The notes under the pieces were generated by a model. The model had not been told where the DNA came from and made no database searches. It was given only the letters and a program-made list of their open reading frames with translations. DNA of 64,000 nucleotides from Pteria penguin (taxonomy: Eukaryota > Mollusca > Bivalvia > Pterioida > Pteriidae): assembly GCA_035048485.1 (NCBI GenBank), contig CM068587.1:43151842-43215841 (forward strand), in the 5' to 3' direction. Below are positions 47,333-58,900 of the stretch, piece by piece. The position numbers and the translations under genes are program-made. How positions within the stretch are numbered: position 1 is the first letter of the stretch; each line of letters begins with the position of its first letter.

Positions 47333-47667
47333 TCCTCCTCCTCTGTCCAGTGGGAGAATTCTAAAATAAATCCTCTTTTTCTCGTATTTCGCTGCCTTGT
47401 TTTCTGTCCCTTCCGGTTCAGCCCCCGACACAATTTGATGGGCCAAGCTTCCATTTTTACCTTCAATGTCAATAAAACACTTGTATAGCTAGATAATATA
47501 CAGAGGGTTAAAGTGAATTAACATTATTAAAGAGCGCATTTACCAAAACGAAACTTTGCGGTCAGAATTGATAGTGGACATTTCCACCGGCTTGAATGAA
47601 AACTTTGCCGGTCACGGCTGATTTATCTAGGTCATGCCAAATAGACCGGCAGATTACGTCATCTCTG
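47166..47667. other. Spacer between minisatellite and 307-bp array
   Basis: Non-repetitive at the scale I can see. A minus frame (46943-47446) enters the minisatellite from here; no domain was recognised. A CCGGC-rich stretch with two similar ACTTTGC(C)GGTCA motifs is at 47550-47650. Confidence 0.4.
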
Positions 47668-50600
47668 CAAGTTACTTACAGTCTTTAAGTTTACCACTGT
47701 AGCGTTGAGGGAACAGCCCTTAGTCTGTGCCGCCGCCTTCTGTGTGCAGCTGCAATAACTAAGATTCCAGAGAGGTTAGAAGAGAACATGAGTTGTGAAG
47801 ATTTCATTGTATGTTGACAGAGATCGCGATAAGACAGATGTGAATTATCAGAATTTGTAACAAGTTACTTACAGCCTTTACTTTTACCACCTACCACTTT
47901 CACTCCCACATGCACACACCACTATCATGCCTTCAGGCCTAAACGTCCATTCATCCATCAGTAATATATGAACCAAAAGAGATACTTCCCTTTCCAGTGC
48001 AGATGTCGCGTCGAGGGTAATGGCCCTCAGTCTGTATCCTCTTCTTCTGTGTGCAGCTGCAATAACTAAGATTCCAGAGAGGTTAGAAGAGAACATGAGT
48101 TGTGAAGATTTCATTGTATGTTGACAAAGGTCGCGGAAAGAGAGATGTGAATTATCAGAATTTGTAACAAGTTACTTACAGTCTTTACTTTTACCACCTA
48201 CCACTTTCACTCCCACATGCAGACACCACTATCATGCCTTCAGGCCCAAATGTCCATTCATCCATCAGTAATATATGAACCAAAAGAGATACTTCCCTTT
48301 CCAGTGCTGATGTCGCATTGAGGGAAACGGCCCTCAGTCTGTATCCTCTTCTTCTGTGTGCAGCTGCAATAACTAAGATTCCAGAGAGGTTAGAAAAGAA
48401 CATGAGTTGTGAAGATTTCATTGTATGTTGACAAAGGTCGCGGAAAGAGAGATGTGAATTATCAGGATTTGTAACAAGTTACTTACAGTCTTTACTTTTA
48501 CCACCTACCACTTTCACTCCCACATGCACACACCACTATCATACCTTCAGGCCTAAACGTCCATTCATCCATCAGTAATATATGAACCAAAAGAGATACT
48601 TCCCTTTCCAGTGCTGATGTCGCATTGAGGGAAACGGCCCTCAGTCTGTATCCTCTTCTTCTGTGTGCAGCTGCAATAACTAAGATTCCAGAGAGGTTAG
48701 AAAAGAACATGAGTTGTGAAGATTTCATTGTATGTTGACAAAGGTTGCGGAAAGAGAGATATGAATTATCAGGATTTGTAACAAGTTACTTACAGTCCTT
48801 ACTTTTACCACCTACCACTTTCACTCCCACATGCACACACCACTATCATACCTTCAGGCCTAAACGTCCATTCATCCATCAGTAATATATGAACCAAAAA
48901 GATACTTCCCTTTCCAGTGCTGATGTCGCATTGAGGGAACGGCCCTCAGTCTGTATCCTCTTCTTCTGTGTGCAGCTGCAAAAACTAAGATTCCAGAGAG
49001 GTTAGAAAAGAACATGAGTTGTGAAGATTTCATTGTATGTTGACAAAGGTCGCGAAAAGAGAGATGTGAATTATCAGAATTTGTAACATGTTACTTACAG
49101 TCTTTACTTTTACCACCTACCACTTTCACTCCCACATGCAGACACCACTATCATGCCTTCAGGCCCAAATGTCCATTCATCCATCAGTAATATATGAACC
49201 AAAAGAGATACTTCCCTTTCCAGTGCTGATGTCGCATTGAGGGAAACGGCCCTCAGTTTGTATCCTCTTCTTCTGTGTGCAGCTGCTATAACTAAGATTC
49301 CAGAGAGGTTAGAAAAGAACATGAGTTGTGAAGATTTCATTGTATGTTGACAAAGGTCGTGAAAAGAGAGATATAAATTATCAGGATTTGTAACAAGTTA
49401 CTTACAGTCCTTACTTTTACCACCTACCTCTTTCACTCCCACATGCACACACCACTATCATGCCTTCAGGCCCAAATGTCCATTCATCCATCAGTAAGAT
49501 ATGAACCAAAAGAGATACTTCCCTTTCCAGTGCTGATGTCGCATTGAGGGAAACGGCCCTCAGTCTGTATCCTCTTCTTCTGTGTGCAGCTGCAATAACT
49601 AAGATTCCAGAGAGGTTAGAAAAGAACATGAGTTGTGAAGATTTCATTGTATGTTGACAAAGGTCGCGGAAAGAGAGATATGAATTATCAGGATTTGTAA
49701 CAAGTTACTTACAGTCCTTACTTTTACCACCTACCACTTTCACTCCCACATGCACACACCACTATCATACCTTCAGGCCTAAACGTCCATTCATCCATCA
49801 GTAATATATGAACCAAAAGAGATACTTCCCTTTCCAGTGCTGATGTCGTGTTGAGGGAACGGCCCTCAGTCTGTATCCTCTTCTTCTGTGTGCAGCTGCA
49901 ATAACTAAGATTCCAGAGAGGTTAGAAAAGAACATGAGTTGTGAAGATTTCATTGTATGTTGACAAAGGTCGCAAAAAGAGAGATGTGAATTATCAGAAT
50001 TTGTAACAAGTTACTTACAGTCTTTACTTTTACCACCTACCACTTTCACTCCCACATGCAGACACCACTATCATGCCTTCAGGCCCAAATGTCCATTCAT
50101 CCATCAGTAATATATGAACCAAAAGAGATACTTCCCTTTCCAGTGCTGATGTCGCATTGAGGGAAACGGCCCTCAGTCTGTATCCTCTTCTTCTTTGTGC
50201 AACTGCAATAACTAAGATTCCAGAGAGGTTAGAAGAGAACATGAGTTGTGAAGATTTCATTGTATGTTGACAAAGGTCGCGGAAAGAGAGATATGAATTA
50301 TCAGGATTTGTAACAAGTTACTTACAGTCTTTACTTTTACCACCTACCACTTTCACTCCCACATGCAGACACCACTATCATGCCTTCAGGCCCAAATGTC
50401 CATTCATCCATCAGTAATATATGAACCAAAAGAGATACTTCCCTTTCCAGTGCTGATGTCGCGTTGAGGGAAACGGCCCTCAGTCTGTATCCTCTTCTTC
50501 TGTGTGCAGCTGCAATAACTAAGATTCCAGAGAGGTTAGAAGAGAACATGAGTTGTAAAGATTTCATTGTATGTTGACAAAGGTCGCGGAAAGAGAGATA

Positions 50601-52115
50601 TGAATTATCAGGATTTGTAACAAGTTACTTACAGTCCTTACTTTTACCACCTACCTCTTTCACTCCCACATGCACACACCACTATCATACCTTCAGGCCT
50701 AAACGTCCATTCATCCATCAGTAATATATGAACCAAAAGAGATACTTCCCTTTCCAATGCTGATGTCGTGTTGAGGGAACGGCCCTCAGTCTGTATCCTC
50801 TTCTTCTGTGTGCAGCTGCAATAACTAAGATTCCAGAGAGGTTAGAAAAGAACATGAGTTGTGAAGATTTCATTGTATGTTGACAAAGGTCGCGAAAAGA
50901 GAGATGTGAATTATCAGAATTTGTAACAAGTTACTTACAGTCTTTACTTTTACCACCTACCACTTTCACTCCCACATGCAGACACCACTATCATGCCTTC
51001 AGGCCCAAATGTCCATTCATCCATCAGTAAGATATGAACCAAAAGAGATACTTCCCTTTCCAGTGCTGATGTCGCATTGAGGGAAACGGCCCTCAGTCTG
51101 TATCCTCTTCTTCTTTGTGCAGCTGCAATAACTAAGATTCCAGAGAGGTTAGAAGAGAACATGAGTTGTGAAGATTTCATTGTATGTTGACAAAGGTTGC
51201 GGAAAGAGAGATATGAATTATCAGGATTTGTAACAAGTTACTTACAGTTTTTACTTTTACCACCTACCACTTTCACTCCCACATGCAGACACCACTATCA
51301 TGCCTTCAGGCCCAAATGTCCATTCATCCATCAGTAATATATGAACCAAAAGAGATACTTCCCTTTCCAGTGCTGATGTCCCATTGAGGGAAACGGCCCT
51401 CAGTCTGTATCCTCTTCTTCTGTGTGCAGCTGCAATAACTAAGATTCCAGAGAGGTTAGAAGAGAACATGAGTTGTAAAGATTTCATTGTATGTTGACAA
51501 AGGTCGAGGAAAGAGAGATATGAATTATCAGGATTTGTAACAAGTTACTTACAGTGTTGACTTTTACCACCTACCACTTTCACTCAAACATGCACACACC
51601 ACTATCATACCTTCAGGCCTAAACGTCCATTCATCCATCAGTAATATATGAACCAAAAGAGATACTTCCCTTTCCAGTGCTGATGTCGTGTTGAGGGAAC
51701 GGCCCTCAGTCTGTATCCTCTTCTTCTGTGTGCAGCTGCAAAAACTAAGATTCCAGAGAGGTTAGAAGAGAACATGAGTTGTGAAGATTTCATTGGATGT
51801 TGATAAAGGTCGCGAAAAGAGAGATGTGAATTATCAAAATTTGTAACAAGTTACTTACAGTGTTGACTTTTACCACCTACCACTTTCACTCCCACATGCA
51901 GACACCACTATCATGCCTTCAGGCCCAAATGTCCATTCATCCATCAGTAATATATGAACCAAAAGAGATACTTCCCTTTCCAGTGCTGATGTCGCGTTGA
52001 GGGAACGGCCCTCAGTCTGTATCCTCTTCTTCTGTGTACAGGTGCAAATACTAAGATGCTAGAGAGGTTTGGAGAGAACATGAGTTATGAAGATTTCATT
52101 GTATGTTGACAAAGG
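47668..52115 (-). repeat. 307-bp tandem array, about 14 units with a 76-codon ORF
   Basis: Each unit runs from TTACTTACAGTCTTTACTTT through CACCTACCACTTTCACTCCC to GATGTGAATTATCAG-ATTTG. On minus, nine units have an intact 76-codon ORF starting MKSSQLMFSSNLSGILVIAA and ending near SACGSESGRW: 47884-48114, 48191-48421, 48498-48728, 49110-49340, 49417-49647, 50030-50260, 50337-50567, 50950-51180 and 51257-51487. Units at about 48805, 49724, 50643 and 51563 lack one base and are frameshifted. They recur every third unit, giving a 920-bp higher-order period. The first unit is missing its middle part. The protein is not recognised. Confidence 0.95.
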
Positions 52116-52345
52116 TCACGATGAATTTTGATCATCAGATTTGGTAAGAAGTTATTTATGGTCTTTACTTTTACCACTTTTATTCCAACATGAACAGTAT
52201 ATCATATTAATACATTCATACCTTCAGGCTTGTATGTCCATTCATCCTTCTCCTATACATAAATGTCATAAAAATACTTCCCTTTACAGTATCAAAATTG
52301 GTTTCCGTTACTATTCCTTGTTGCCATAGTCTTCTGTTGACATCT
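52116..52345 (-). repeat. Diverged boundary copy of the 307-bp unit
   Basis: Retains TGGTCTTTACTTTTACCAC, CATACCTTCAGGCTTG and ACTTCCCTTTACAGT but is otherwise diverged. On minus it has TTTCTTTACAG (acceptor-like, near 52350) and AAG-GTATGA (donor-like, near 52220) around an open stretch reading VNRRLWQQGIVTETNFD, suggesting the unit may derive from an exon and its flanks. Confidence 0.6.
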
Positions 52346-52526
52346 GTAAAGAAAGGTAAAATTTTCGAGGAGTTGTATAAAATGTTATGTTTATTTTGAT
52401 ACTGAAAACATAAATTTTAAAATTAAAACTAGAATTTTAATCTGTGGGTGTAACACAAATGCTGCTTTTGCAGCTAAAGTAGTGAAATATAATTGCCAGA
52501 GAACTAATATTAGAAAATTCAAGAAA

Positions 52527-52836
52527 TTTCTAATGTTGAAGGGCAATTACTTTATTAAAAATTACAGGAACACACCCATATTCAAACTTGACCGTCATTT
52601 TTCCTTGATACATATACTGGTACATATCCAATATCAATTTGATCAATCAAACCTTTACTAAGAAAATGAGCGGAAACAGTCATTTTTAAGAAATTTTCTA
52701 TGTTCAAGGGCAATAACTGTGTCAAAAATTACTGAAACCACACCCGTATTTAAAATTGACCTGCATCTTCCCTTAATACATCTGTATACCCAGTATCAAT
52801 TTAATCCATTAAACCTTCAAAGAGAAAATGAGCGGA
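52527..52836 (+). repeat. Two diverged direct copies of a roughly 160-bp repeat
   Basis: Both copies run from a GAAGGGCAATTAC / CAAGGGCAATAAC stretch through CAAAAATTACTGAAACC-type sequence to GAAAATGAGCGGAAAC. Confidence 0.75.
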
Positions 52837-53228
52837 AACTCATTGAGGACGGAATGACTGAACAGGGTAATACTATGTCCCCGGCCATTTCATGGCTGGG
52901 GCATAAAAATGTCTTATGTTTATTCCCTGTTTCAGTCAGCACTGGCATGAACAATAGCACTTGGTGGGGGAATATTTGTTTTCATTTGATTTCACATGAA
53001 AACAGGTTGTATAGTGTTTATTTGATGTAAATGATAATTATCTAAGAAATTCAACTGTAATTTGAGGATTTTATTCCTAATTAGATTTCTTGGAGTTTTT
53101 GTAATTTTTTCTTTTCTTCAATATGGCTAGTACTAATATGCAAAATGTTGACAAGAAGAAGTTTGCAGTCATTTATCAGTATTCAAAAAGCACAATTAAC
53201 AAGAGAATTATTAAATATATGTGTATTT
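52837..53228. other. No gene recognised
   Basis: Contains ACTATGTCCCCGGCCATTTC and AT-rich DNA; no coding signal. Confidence 0.4.
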
Positions 53229-53480
53229 TTTATGCCCCCAGAGCAACAGATCGGGGGCATATTGTTTTTGTCCTGTTTGTTTGTTTGATTGTTTGTCTTT
53301 CTGTTGTCGACTTTAACTTTGGCTATAACTTTTGAACTTTGAGGGATAGAGACTTTATACTTGACGTGCGTACTCATCTAATGAAGCTCTTTCAATTGAC
53401 ACCAAGGTCGATGACCTTTTCACCTTGACAGTGACCTTTGCACTAAAAATTAAATTTTTGGACTTCGGTGCTGCCAGGGC
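53229..53480 (+). repeat. Dispersed repeat with a small terminal hairpin
   Basis: Starts TATGCCCCCAGAGCAACAG and GATCGGGGGCATA, an imperfect inverted pair, then TTTGTTTG-rich and 'GACCTTTTCACCTTGACAGT' sequence. Confidence 0.6.
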
Positions 53481-54122
53481 CATTGGTGTTTCACAAACAC
53501 AGCTTATTTTTTCAAGCAGTCAATTTGTGAATGATGAAATTGTGCTTAGGTTTGCAGTGTGCACACTATTTACAGTATTCTCCCTGGAAGACTTGTAGGG
53601 ATGTCGCTTTTATGACAAAACTTCCATGTATAACTGTTTTAAAAAATCATAACGGGTCAGTCAGCACATATACTTAAAATGTTGGTCAAGACCTTCTATG
53701 AAGTGTATATTCTATTTGTATGACATAACTTCCATGTATAACTGTTTTACAAGAGTGTTATTTCCCCTCCCTTTCACCTGCTACTATGCCTTAAACTCCT
53801 GGATTCAAAGTTTGACATGGTAAAGAACTTTAGATTTCTTTTATTTATGTCTTTTTGAAATTTTTAGTGTGATTTGTTAGATCTTTCCTTGTAGGATGGT
53901 TATAATGCATTGATTTGGGATATGTTAACTGATTTTATTGTAATAAATGTACTAAAAAAGAGATGCCAGAAGACAACAGAGCTCGCTGTTTTGGATGTCT
54001 ATTAAATACATGTAGGTTATTTGTCAAGCAGTTTGTTATTTCAAAACCTGACCTGATGAAAGGTCTGGTCAGAATGAATCTGATGAAATTCCTATCTCTA
54101 ATGTTTTAAAATTAGAAGCCCA
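53481..54122. other. No gene recognised
   Basis: AT-rich. The phrase ACTTCCATGTATAACTGTTT occurs twice (53618, 53728), a small local duplication. Confidence 0.4.
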
Positions 54123-54497
54123 GGAGTGCGTTCAGAATCGTAGCGGCTATGTAGCAGCTAGCTCCCCTCTGTAACTGAACAATCTGCTCACCTAGCTGCT
54201 ACGTACCAAAACCAAGCCTTAGTTTATTATACTAGCTTCCAAATTGAAAATGGCAGACATTGAACATGTATTTGCAAAGCAAAAATCAAATCCGAAACAA
54301 TCATTCATTGGTACAATAGAGTGGTTCAAGTTCACCTTACATTAGGAAAATTGGCTAATGTGCATAACTTTCCTCAAAATGTGAAGGGAGATTTACAACT
54401 TTCCACTATTTTACCCAACCGGTAAATGTAGCTGAGAATGATGTGTTAGACTAATCCTAGCAGCAAGTCTAGCAGCTACAGTTCTGAATGCACCCTC
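54123..54497. mobile_element. 375-bp MITE with about 21-bp imperfect inverted ends
   Basis: Left GAGTGCGTTCAGAATCGTAG; right, as reverse complement, GAGGGTGCATTCAGAACTGT. Subterminal CTAGCTGCTACGTA and CTAGCAGCTACAG motifs are also inverted. No ORF. Confidence 0.7.
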
Positions 54498-54509
54498 ATG
54501 ACCCTGGCT

Positions 54510-54880
54510 TAGAGTTTTTGAAAAGTATGTTATACTCTAAGGTCAAGGTCACAAGATCAAAAATCAGGATAAAATGAAAGTTCTTGATAAAAGGGACCTT
54601 AGAGTGAAGTAGCGCTACCCCTATTGAATCAAAAGATATAGCACATGTTTAAGTTTTTGAAAAGTAGGTCAAAGTCCAAGGTCAAGAGTCAGGTATTAAA
54701 TGAAAGCTCTTGACATGAGGAACCTATGTTCAAAAGCATCCAAGACTTAATTCTTGATTCAAAAGATATAGCCCAGGTTAAATTTTTTGACCAGTATGTC
54801 AAATTCGAAGGTCAAGTTCACAAGATCAAAAGTCATGGTATCAAACAGAAGCTCCTGTCCTGAGGAATGTATGTGCACAG
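54510..54880 (+). repeat. Three diverged tandem modules, about 120 bp each
   Basis: Each has TTTTTGAAAAGTAGGTCAAA-like, AAGGTCAAG-CACAAGATCAAAA-like and GATTCAAAAGATATAGC stretches. Confidence 0.7.
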
Positions 54881-54984
54881 GGATATGAGAATAGCTCTCT
54901 GAACATTTTGTATTTACAAACTAAAAAGAAATGGAATATAGAAATAACATCTGTAAATAGATGGATCCCAAATAGGCCCCCCAA

Positions 54985-55290
54985 AATGGCAAAATAGGCC
55001 TTTGAGTGTATCCTCCCTAGACAAACTACTTCTTATGACCAGCTGCATTGATAATCAAACCAAATGTATCAGTGATATTAAAGAATGTGTGAAGAAGTGC
55101 TGTGTTGTTAAGTTCCCTTTTGAAGTAAAATTTATGGGGAGATTTTAAGCATCTTTTAGGACTTGGTCATTATACCACCTTTTTGTGTCATTTTATGAAT
55201 TTTTTCTTTTTCAGGGGTAATTTTAAAGTGTCATGTGAAAATTTTCTGTTTTGGATTTCTTATGATTTTTCTCTCCTCTGTTTTTGATAC
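54985..55290 (+). repeat. Diverged fragment of the modular element
   Basis: TGTGTGAAGAAGTGCTGTG, 'GTTCCCTTTTGAAGTAAAAT' and TATGAATTTTTTC follow the module order of 10900-11250. It is clearly older than the two main copies. Confidence 0.55.
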
Positions 55291-56370
55291 AGGCCAACCA
55301 TGCTGCACGAATTATTTGTAGACATATTATTGTGGTGACTTCAAAATCAATAGATATTTGATGATTACAAGTTGACATTATAATAGAAATAGTAGTATTT
55401 CACAGCTGATCTTGTTCATTAAGCTGATGACATTGATGAAGCCAATGTGCCACATGGAGCATTACATCCTGTAAAGTAGGTTCAAGTCCTGCCTTGGCAT
55501 AATTGTCAAAAGCATAGAAAGGACAAGGTTCACTAACCCCTAAATCTACCTGAATATGAGAATGTCAGAAATTATATTTTGCTCATCAGATGATATTTCT
55601 ACATATACCTTATCAAAGCATGTAGTTAACCTATAGATTTGACATGCACTCAAAACAATGAATTTTATCCAATAAATCCCTTGAGTAGGAATCTTTAGCA
55701 AATCAGCATAAAGTAAAAGCCCGTTATGAAATGAAAGCATGTAAAGCCCAATGTGATATTTTTGTCCCAATTAGTCTACCTAACAACAAACTTGTACAGC
55801 ATGGAATGAAATTGAGGTAATCTTCTGCTATATATTGAACTGGTGAAGAAAAATTAAAATGTCAGCATTTGTTGGGTTATTTTAAATATGTGTCTCAATT
55901 TTGCATGTCTTTATGACATCATAAGAACATTTGGTGACGTCATTTTATGAAAAACTTGTTTACATGTTAATTTGTGGTTATCCATAAAAACAGTAATACA
56001 AATAAAATTACATTTAAAAAATTGCATTTTTCTGCCCCTGGAACCATTATAAGATTTTCATATTTCACACATAAACACTCTGTGTGATAAGACCTTCTAT
56101 TGGTACAATTATTCAGACATTGTGACCTTGACCATGACCTTTGACCGGAACAACTTTAACAATGGGTATATCTTTTGAATGGTAAGTGATAGGGCTTTTA
56201 CATTTCACGTGTGTATTATTTCTTATAAATCCTTTATCAGTACCAAAATTTTGACCTTTGAGTTTGGCTTAGTTTTAGGACAACAGCTTATACTGAAATA
56301 ATTGCCAGGGGCACTCATGTTTTTGTGAAAATCACTGGGCTGAACGTAGTATTTAGTAACTCTTGTATAT
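55291..56370. other. No gene recognised
   Basis: AT-rich. 56080-56260 carries the 'AAGACCTTCTATTGGTAC' / 'TTTTGAATGGTAAGTG' module also seen near 6520 and 26130. Confidence 0.45.
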
Positions 56371-56637
56371 GATTGATTATTGTTTTACGTCACACCACGA
56401 ATATTTCACGTATATGGTGACGGCATCTGCCTGATGCGGAGCATACAAATTTTGACCTTTGCAACGGACCCACCCGAAGCAGTGAGGGATCTTTAACGTG
56501 CCATGCATACCACGACACGGGGCCTCGGTTTTTACTGTCTCATCCGAAAGACCTGACACCGGCATGACCAGAGCGGGACTCGAACCCCGGCCTCCCGATC
56601 AGGAGTCCGACGCGATACCACTAGGCCACGCCGGCTT
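56371..56637 (-). mobile_element. tRNA-derived SINE, full length
   Basis: Very close to 44747-45023: box A GTGGCCTAGTGGTATCGCG, box B GGGGTTCGAGTCCCGC, the same body and an AATCATA tail. Confidence 0.9.
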
Positions 56638-57111
56638 GACCCTTGTATAAGCATCTTCTTAGTGTAGATACTATTTTACTTTATTATACAATTATTTTAC
56701 AATAATAAATCCTCTGCAACAATGTTGTTTTAGGGAGATATAACTGGAATCGACCCTGATTTGATTTAGTACCATGGATTTTGTTGCCAGCGAGGGAGTC
56801 CCACGCTTGGCGTTGTCCTTGTTCGTTTTTGATCTGCTGTTGGACTGTCATTTTCAACGCAAAAAAAGAATTTCAAATATATTTTCCTTATCTTTGTTTG
56901 ATGAAATTAATTGTATTCTAGCTAGAATTAATCAAAGGAAGGCTTTTGTCAATGAATTATTTAAGACTGCAAATATAAGAAGGTATTTAGTACATCGATA
57001 TTGGCCCACCTGGGCCTCGTTTTTATAACCTTTTTACCTAATTTGGATATTGGCCAGTTCTGACTTGCTTAAGTTGCCCAATTAAAGGCATGATTGTGTT
57101 GTTCGTTGTAC
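56638..57111. repeat. Modular-element end fragment; no gene
   Basis: CGATATTGGCCCACCTGGGC followed by CTCG near 56996-57019 matches the right end of the modular element family (GATATAGGCCCACTTGGGCC). The rest is unassigned. Confidence 0.45.
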
Positions 57112-57118
57112 ACCAAAA

Positions 57119-57136
57119 CAGAGACATATGTCTCTG
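57119..57136. mobile_element. 18-bp palindromic micro-insertion with 7-bp target duplication
   Basis: The perfect palindrome CAGAGACATATGTCTCTG is flanked on both sides by ACCAAAA (57112-57118, 57137-57143). It has the same termini as 33147-33178. Confidence 0.65.
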
Positions 57137-57299
57137 ACCAAAACAAGATTTTAAATAAAAATCGAACAAAAAGATTCTGCCTTTATCTTCTTTGCATGTT
57201 TTTATATCATTGTCTTGATTCATTCATTGTAGAGAAGCAAGTTTACGGTCTTTAGTTGTCAACAACACAACCAGCAAGAGAATATATGTATCTAGCAGT

Positions 57300-57365
57300 C
57301 GGTTGCTTAAAGGTGAGTAAATTGTGTTCAAGTGAGCTATATGTGCCCAGTTGGACTCTTGCTTT
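57300..57365 (+). repeat. Modular-element end fragment
   Basis: CAAGTGAGCTATATGTGCCC and AGTTGGACTCTTGCTT resemble the family's right end (GTGAGCGATATAGGCCCACT, GGGCCTCTTG). Confidence 0.5.
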
Positions 57366-57561
57366 TTTCACTACGTGAAATAAGAAATTATTGCTCGGTT
57401 TAGAAAATTTCTCATGTGTATACAACATGTATGGATCCAGATGGTGGACCCGGGTATCTGGACCTCCCTTGGGATTCGGCAAAAGGTGTCATGATTTATT
57501 GTACAATTTGTACAATAGATAATTTTGCATTCATATACATTGTGATACCACCTCGTGTTAC

Positions 57562-57634
57562 CATCATCGGATGCCCCCGGTCTTTTGAACTACGATTTAA
57601 ACGTAGAGCAAAAGACTGGGGGCATCCGACGATG
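57562..57634. mobile_element. 73-bp palindromic miniature of the RecQ/DUF6589 transposon
   Basis: The left 33 bp begin CATCATCGGATGCCCCCGG and the right 41 bp are the inverted CATCGTCGGATGCCCCCAG, both matching the outer part of the 78-bp inverted repeats of the element at 21073-29499. Flanks are CGTGTTAC (57554-57561) and CGTGATAC (57635-57642), an 8-bp duplication with one mismatch. It has no interior. Confidence 0.88.
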
Positions 57635-57642
57635 CGTGATAC

Positions 57643-58127
57643 TCGTTTGGATGGACCCCCTCTCGACAAAATCTCTGGTACCGCGCCTGCTTTGAGGTTA
57701 AGTTTTTCGGACCAGGAAGTAATACATACTTTTATGTCTATGCTGTCAATATACTAAATTATCATGGGAGTTATTTCTGTTTTCAGAATGGTACGAGATC
57801 GGAACACAATATATGTACTCTACGAGCTGGTAATGGAATGTAGAGGGTGAATATCACCAACAGTTTACCATCAACCAATACCATCAACTGGTAGAAACCA
57901 TTTACCATATACGGGGGTGTACTTAGTACACCTGGAATTGTACACGATGATTTAAAATGTGACAACTGTCGTTGTAAATGCTTGAATAATTGATAATAAC
58001 TCTTATTTTTGTTGAGTATTATGAAATGAGGCGCGATCTACACTGTATTCTATAAACAAGTACGCGGATGTTAAATTCCTATACAAATTTCTATACAAAT
58101 GCAGTATTACATGACTATGGCTACGAG
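57643..58127. other. No gene recognised
   Basis: ACCATCAACTGGTA-like local inverted motifs near 57880; no coding signal. Confidence 0.4.
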
Positions 58128-58305
58128 TGATTGATTTGTTTTTCATGACTCCACGATTATATCACGTATATGGTGAAGGCATTTGTCTGGTGTGTTATGT
58201 AGAAGCTTATATCTTTGCAGGACACCAATATCCCCATGGCGGGAGTCGAACCCGGGACGTTATGGTCACGAGCGAGCCTCTCATCCACTTATCTACACCG
58301 ACACT
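58128..58305 (-). mobile_element. tRNA-derived SINE, internally deleted
   Basis: Minus-strand head with box B-like CCCGGGTTCGACTCCCGCC and the usual AATCA end, but about 90 bp of the body are missing compared with 44352-44620. Confidence 0.75.
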
Positions 58306-58553
58306 CTTGGACGTTGTATGTTTATTATTCAATGTAATTTATCATTCAGTCGACTAAAGTTAACTTCCTTGGTTAGAATCGGGAAAATTAGTATTTTTGT
58401 GTGTTTTGTTGAACTTGAGAAATTAAAATATACAGTATTACAATGCATAGTGTTTGTTTTTAACAAAGATGCGCCCCAGATGTCGAAGAAAAAATACCCT
58501 GTGTCTGTATGCCTTAGCGCCGCTTTCGTGCCATTTAAAAGAACTTTTTTTTA

Positions 58554-58649
58554 TTCGAACGAGAAATCTCGTTCGAACGAGAAAGTTATCTTGTTCGAAT
58601 GAGAAATTATCTTGTTCGAACGAGAAAATTTTCTCGTTCGAACGAGAAC
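58554..58649. repeat. Palindromic tandem array of CGAACGAGAA
   Basis: About 4.5 units of roughly 21 bp built from TTCGAACGAGAAA and TTATCTTG/TTCTCG joins. TTCTCGTTCGAACGAGAA is a full 18-bp palindrome near the right end. Confidence 0.85.
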
Positions 58650-58900
58650 TGAAACCATCATATACCATAATCTGCAGTGTTAAGTGATATTAACCGATAA
58701 AAAGAAATGGAATATCGTACATCAATAAATCTTTTGATATTTTATAACAATTTCTTTAATAGTTTATGTTTGATCATTAAATCATCAGCAAGAATTGCAT
58801 TTGGTCGTGTTTGGCCTGAATTTAGTTGAAATACATTATACGTATTATTTCAGTCTCTCAAATGGTAGATATAAAGTATGTTTGTAACATTTAAGAAATG

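Noticed and set aside
46943..47446. 167-codon minus ORF with repeated ETAQTMETAQT
   Set aside because: The repeated half is the minisatellite read in reverse; the other half shows no domain.
58438..58668. Overlapping ORFs on both strands
   Set aside because: They arise from the palindromic CGAACGAGAA array and have no independent support.
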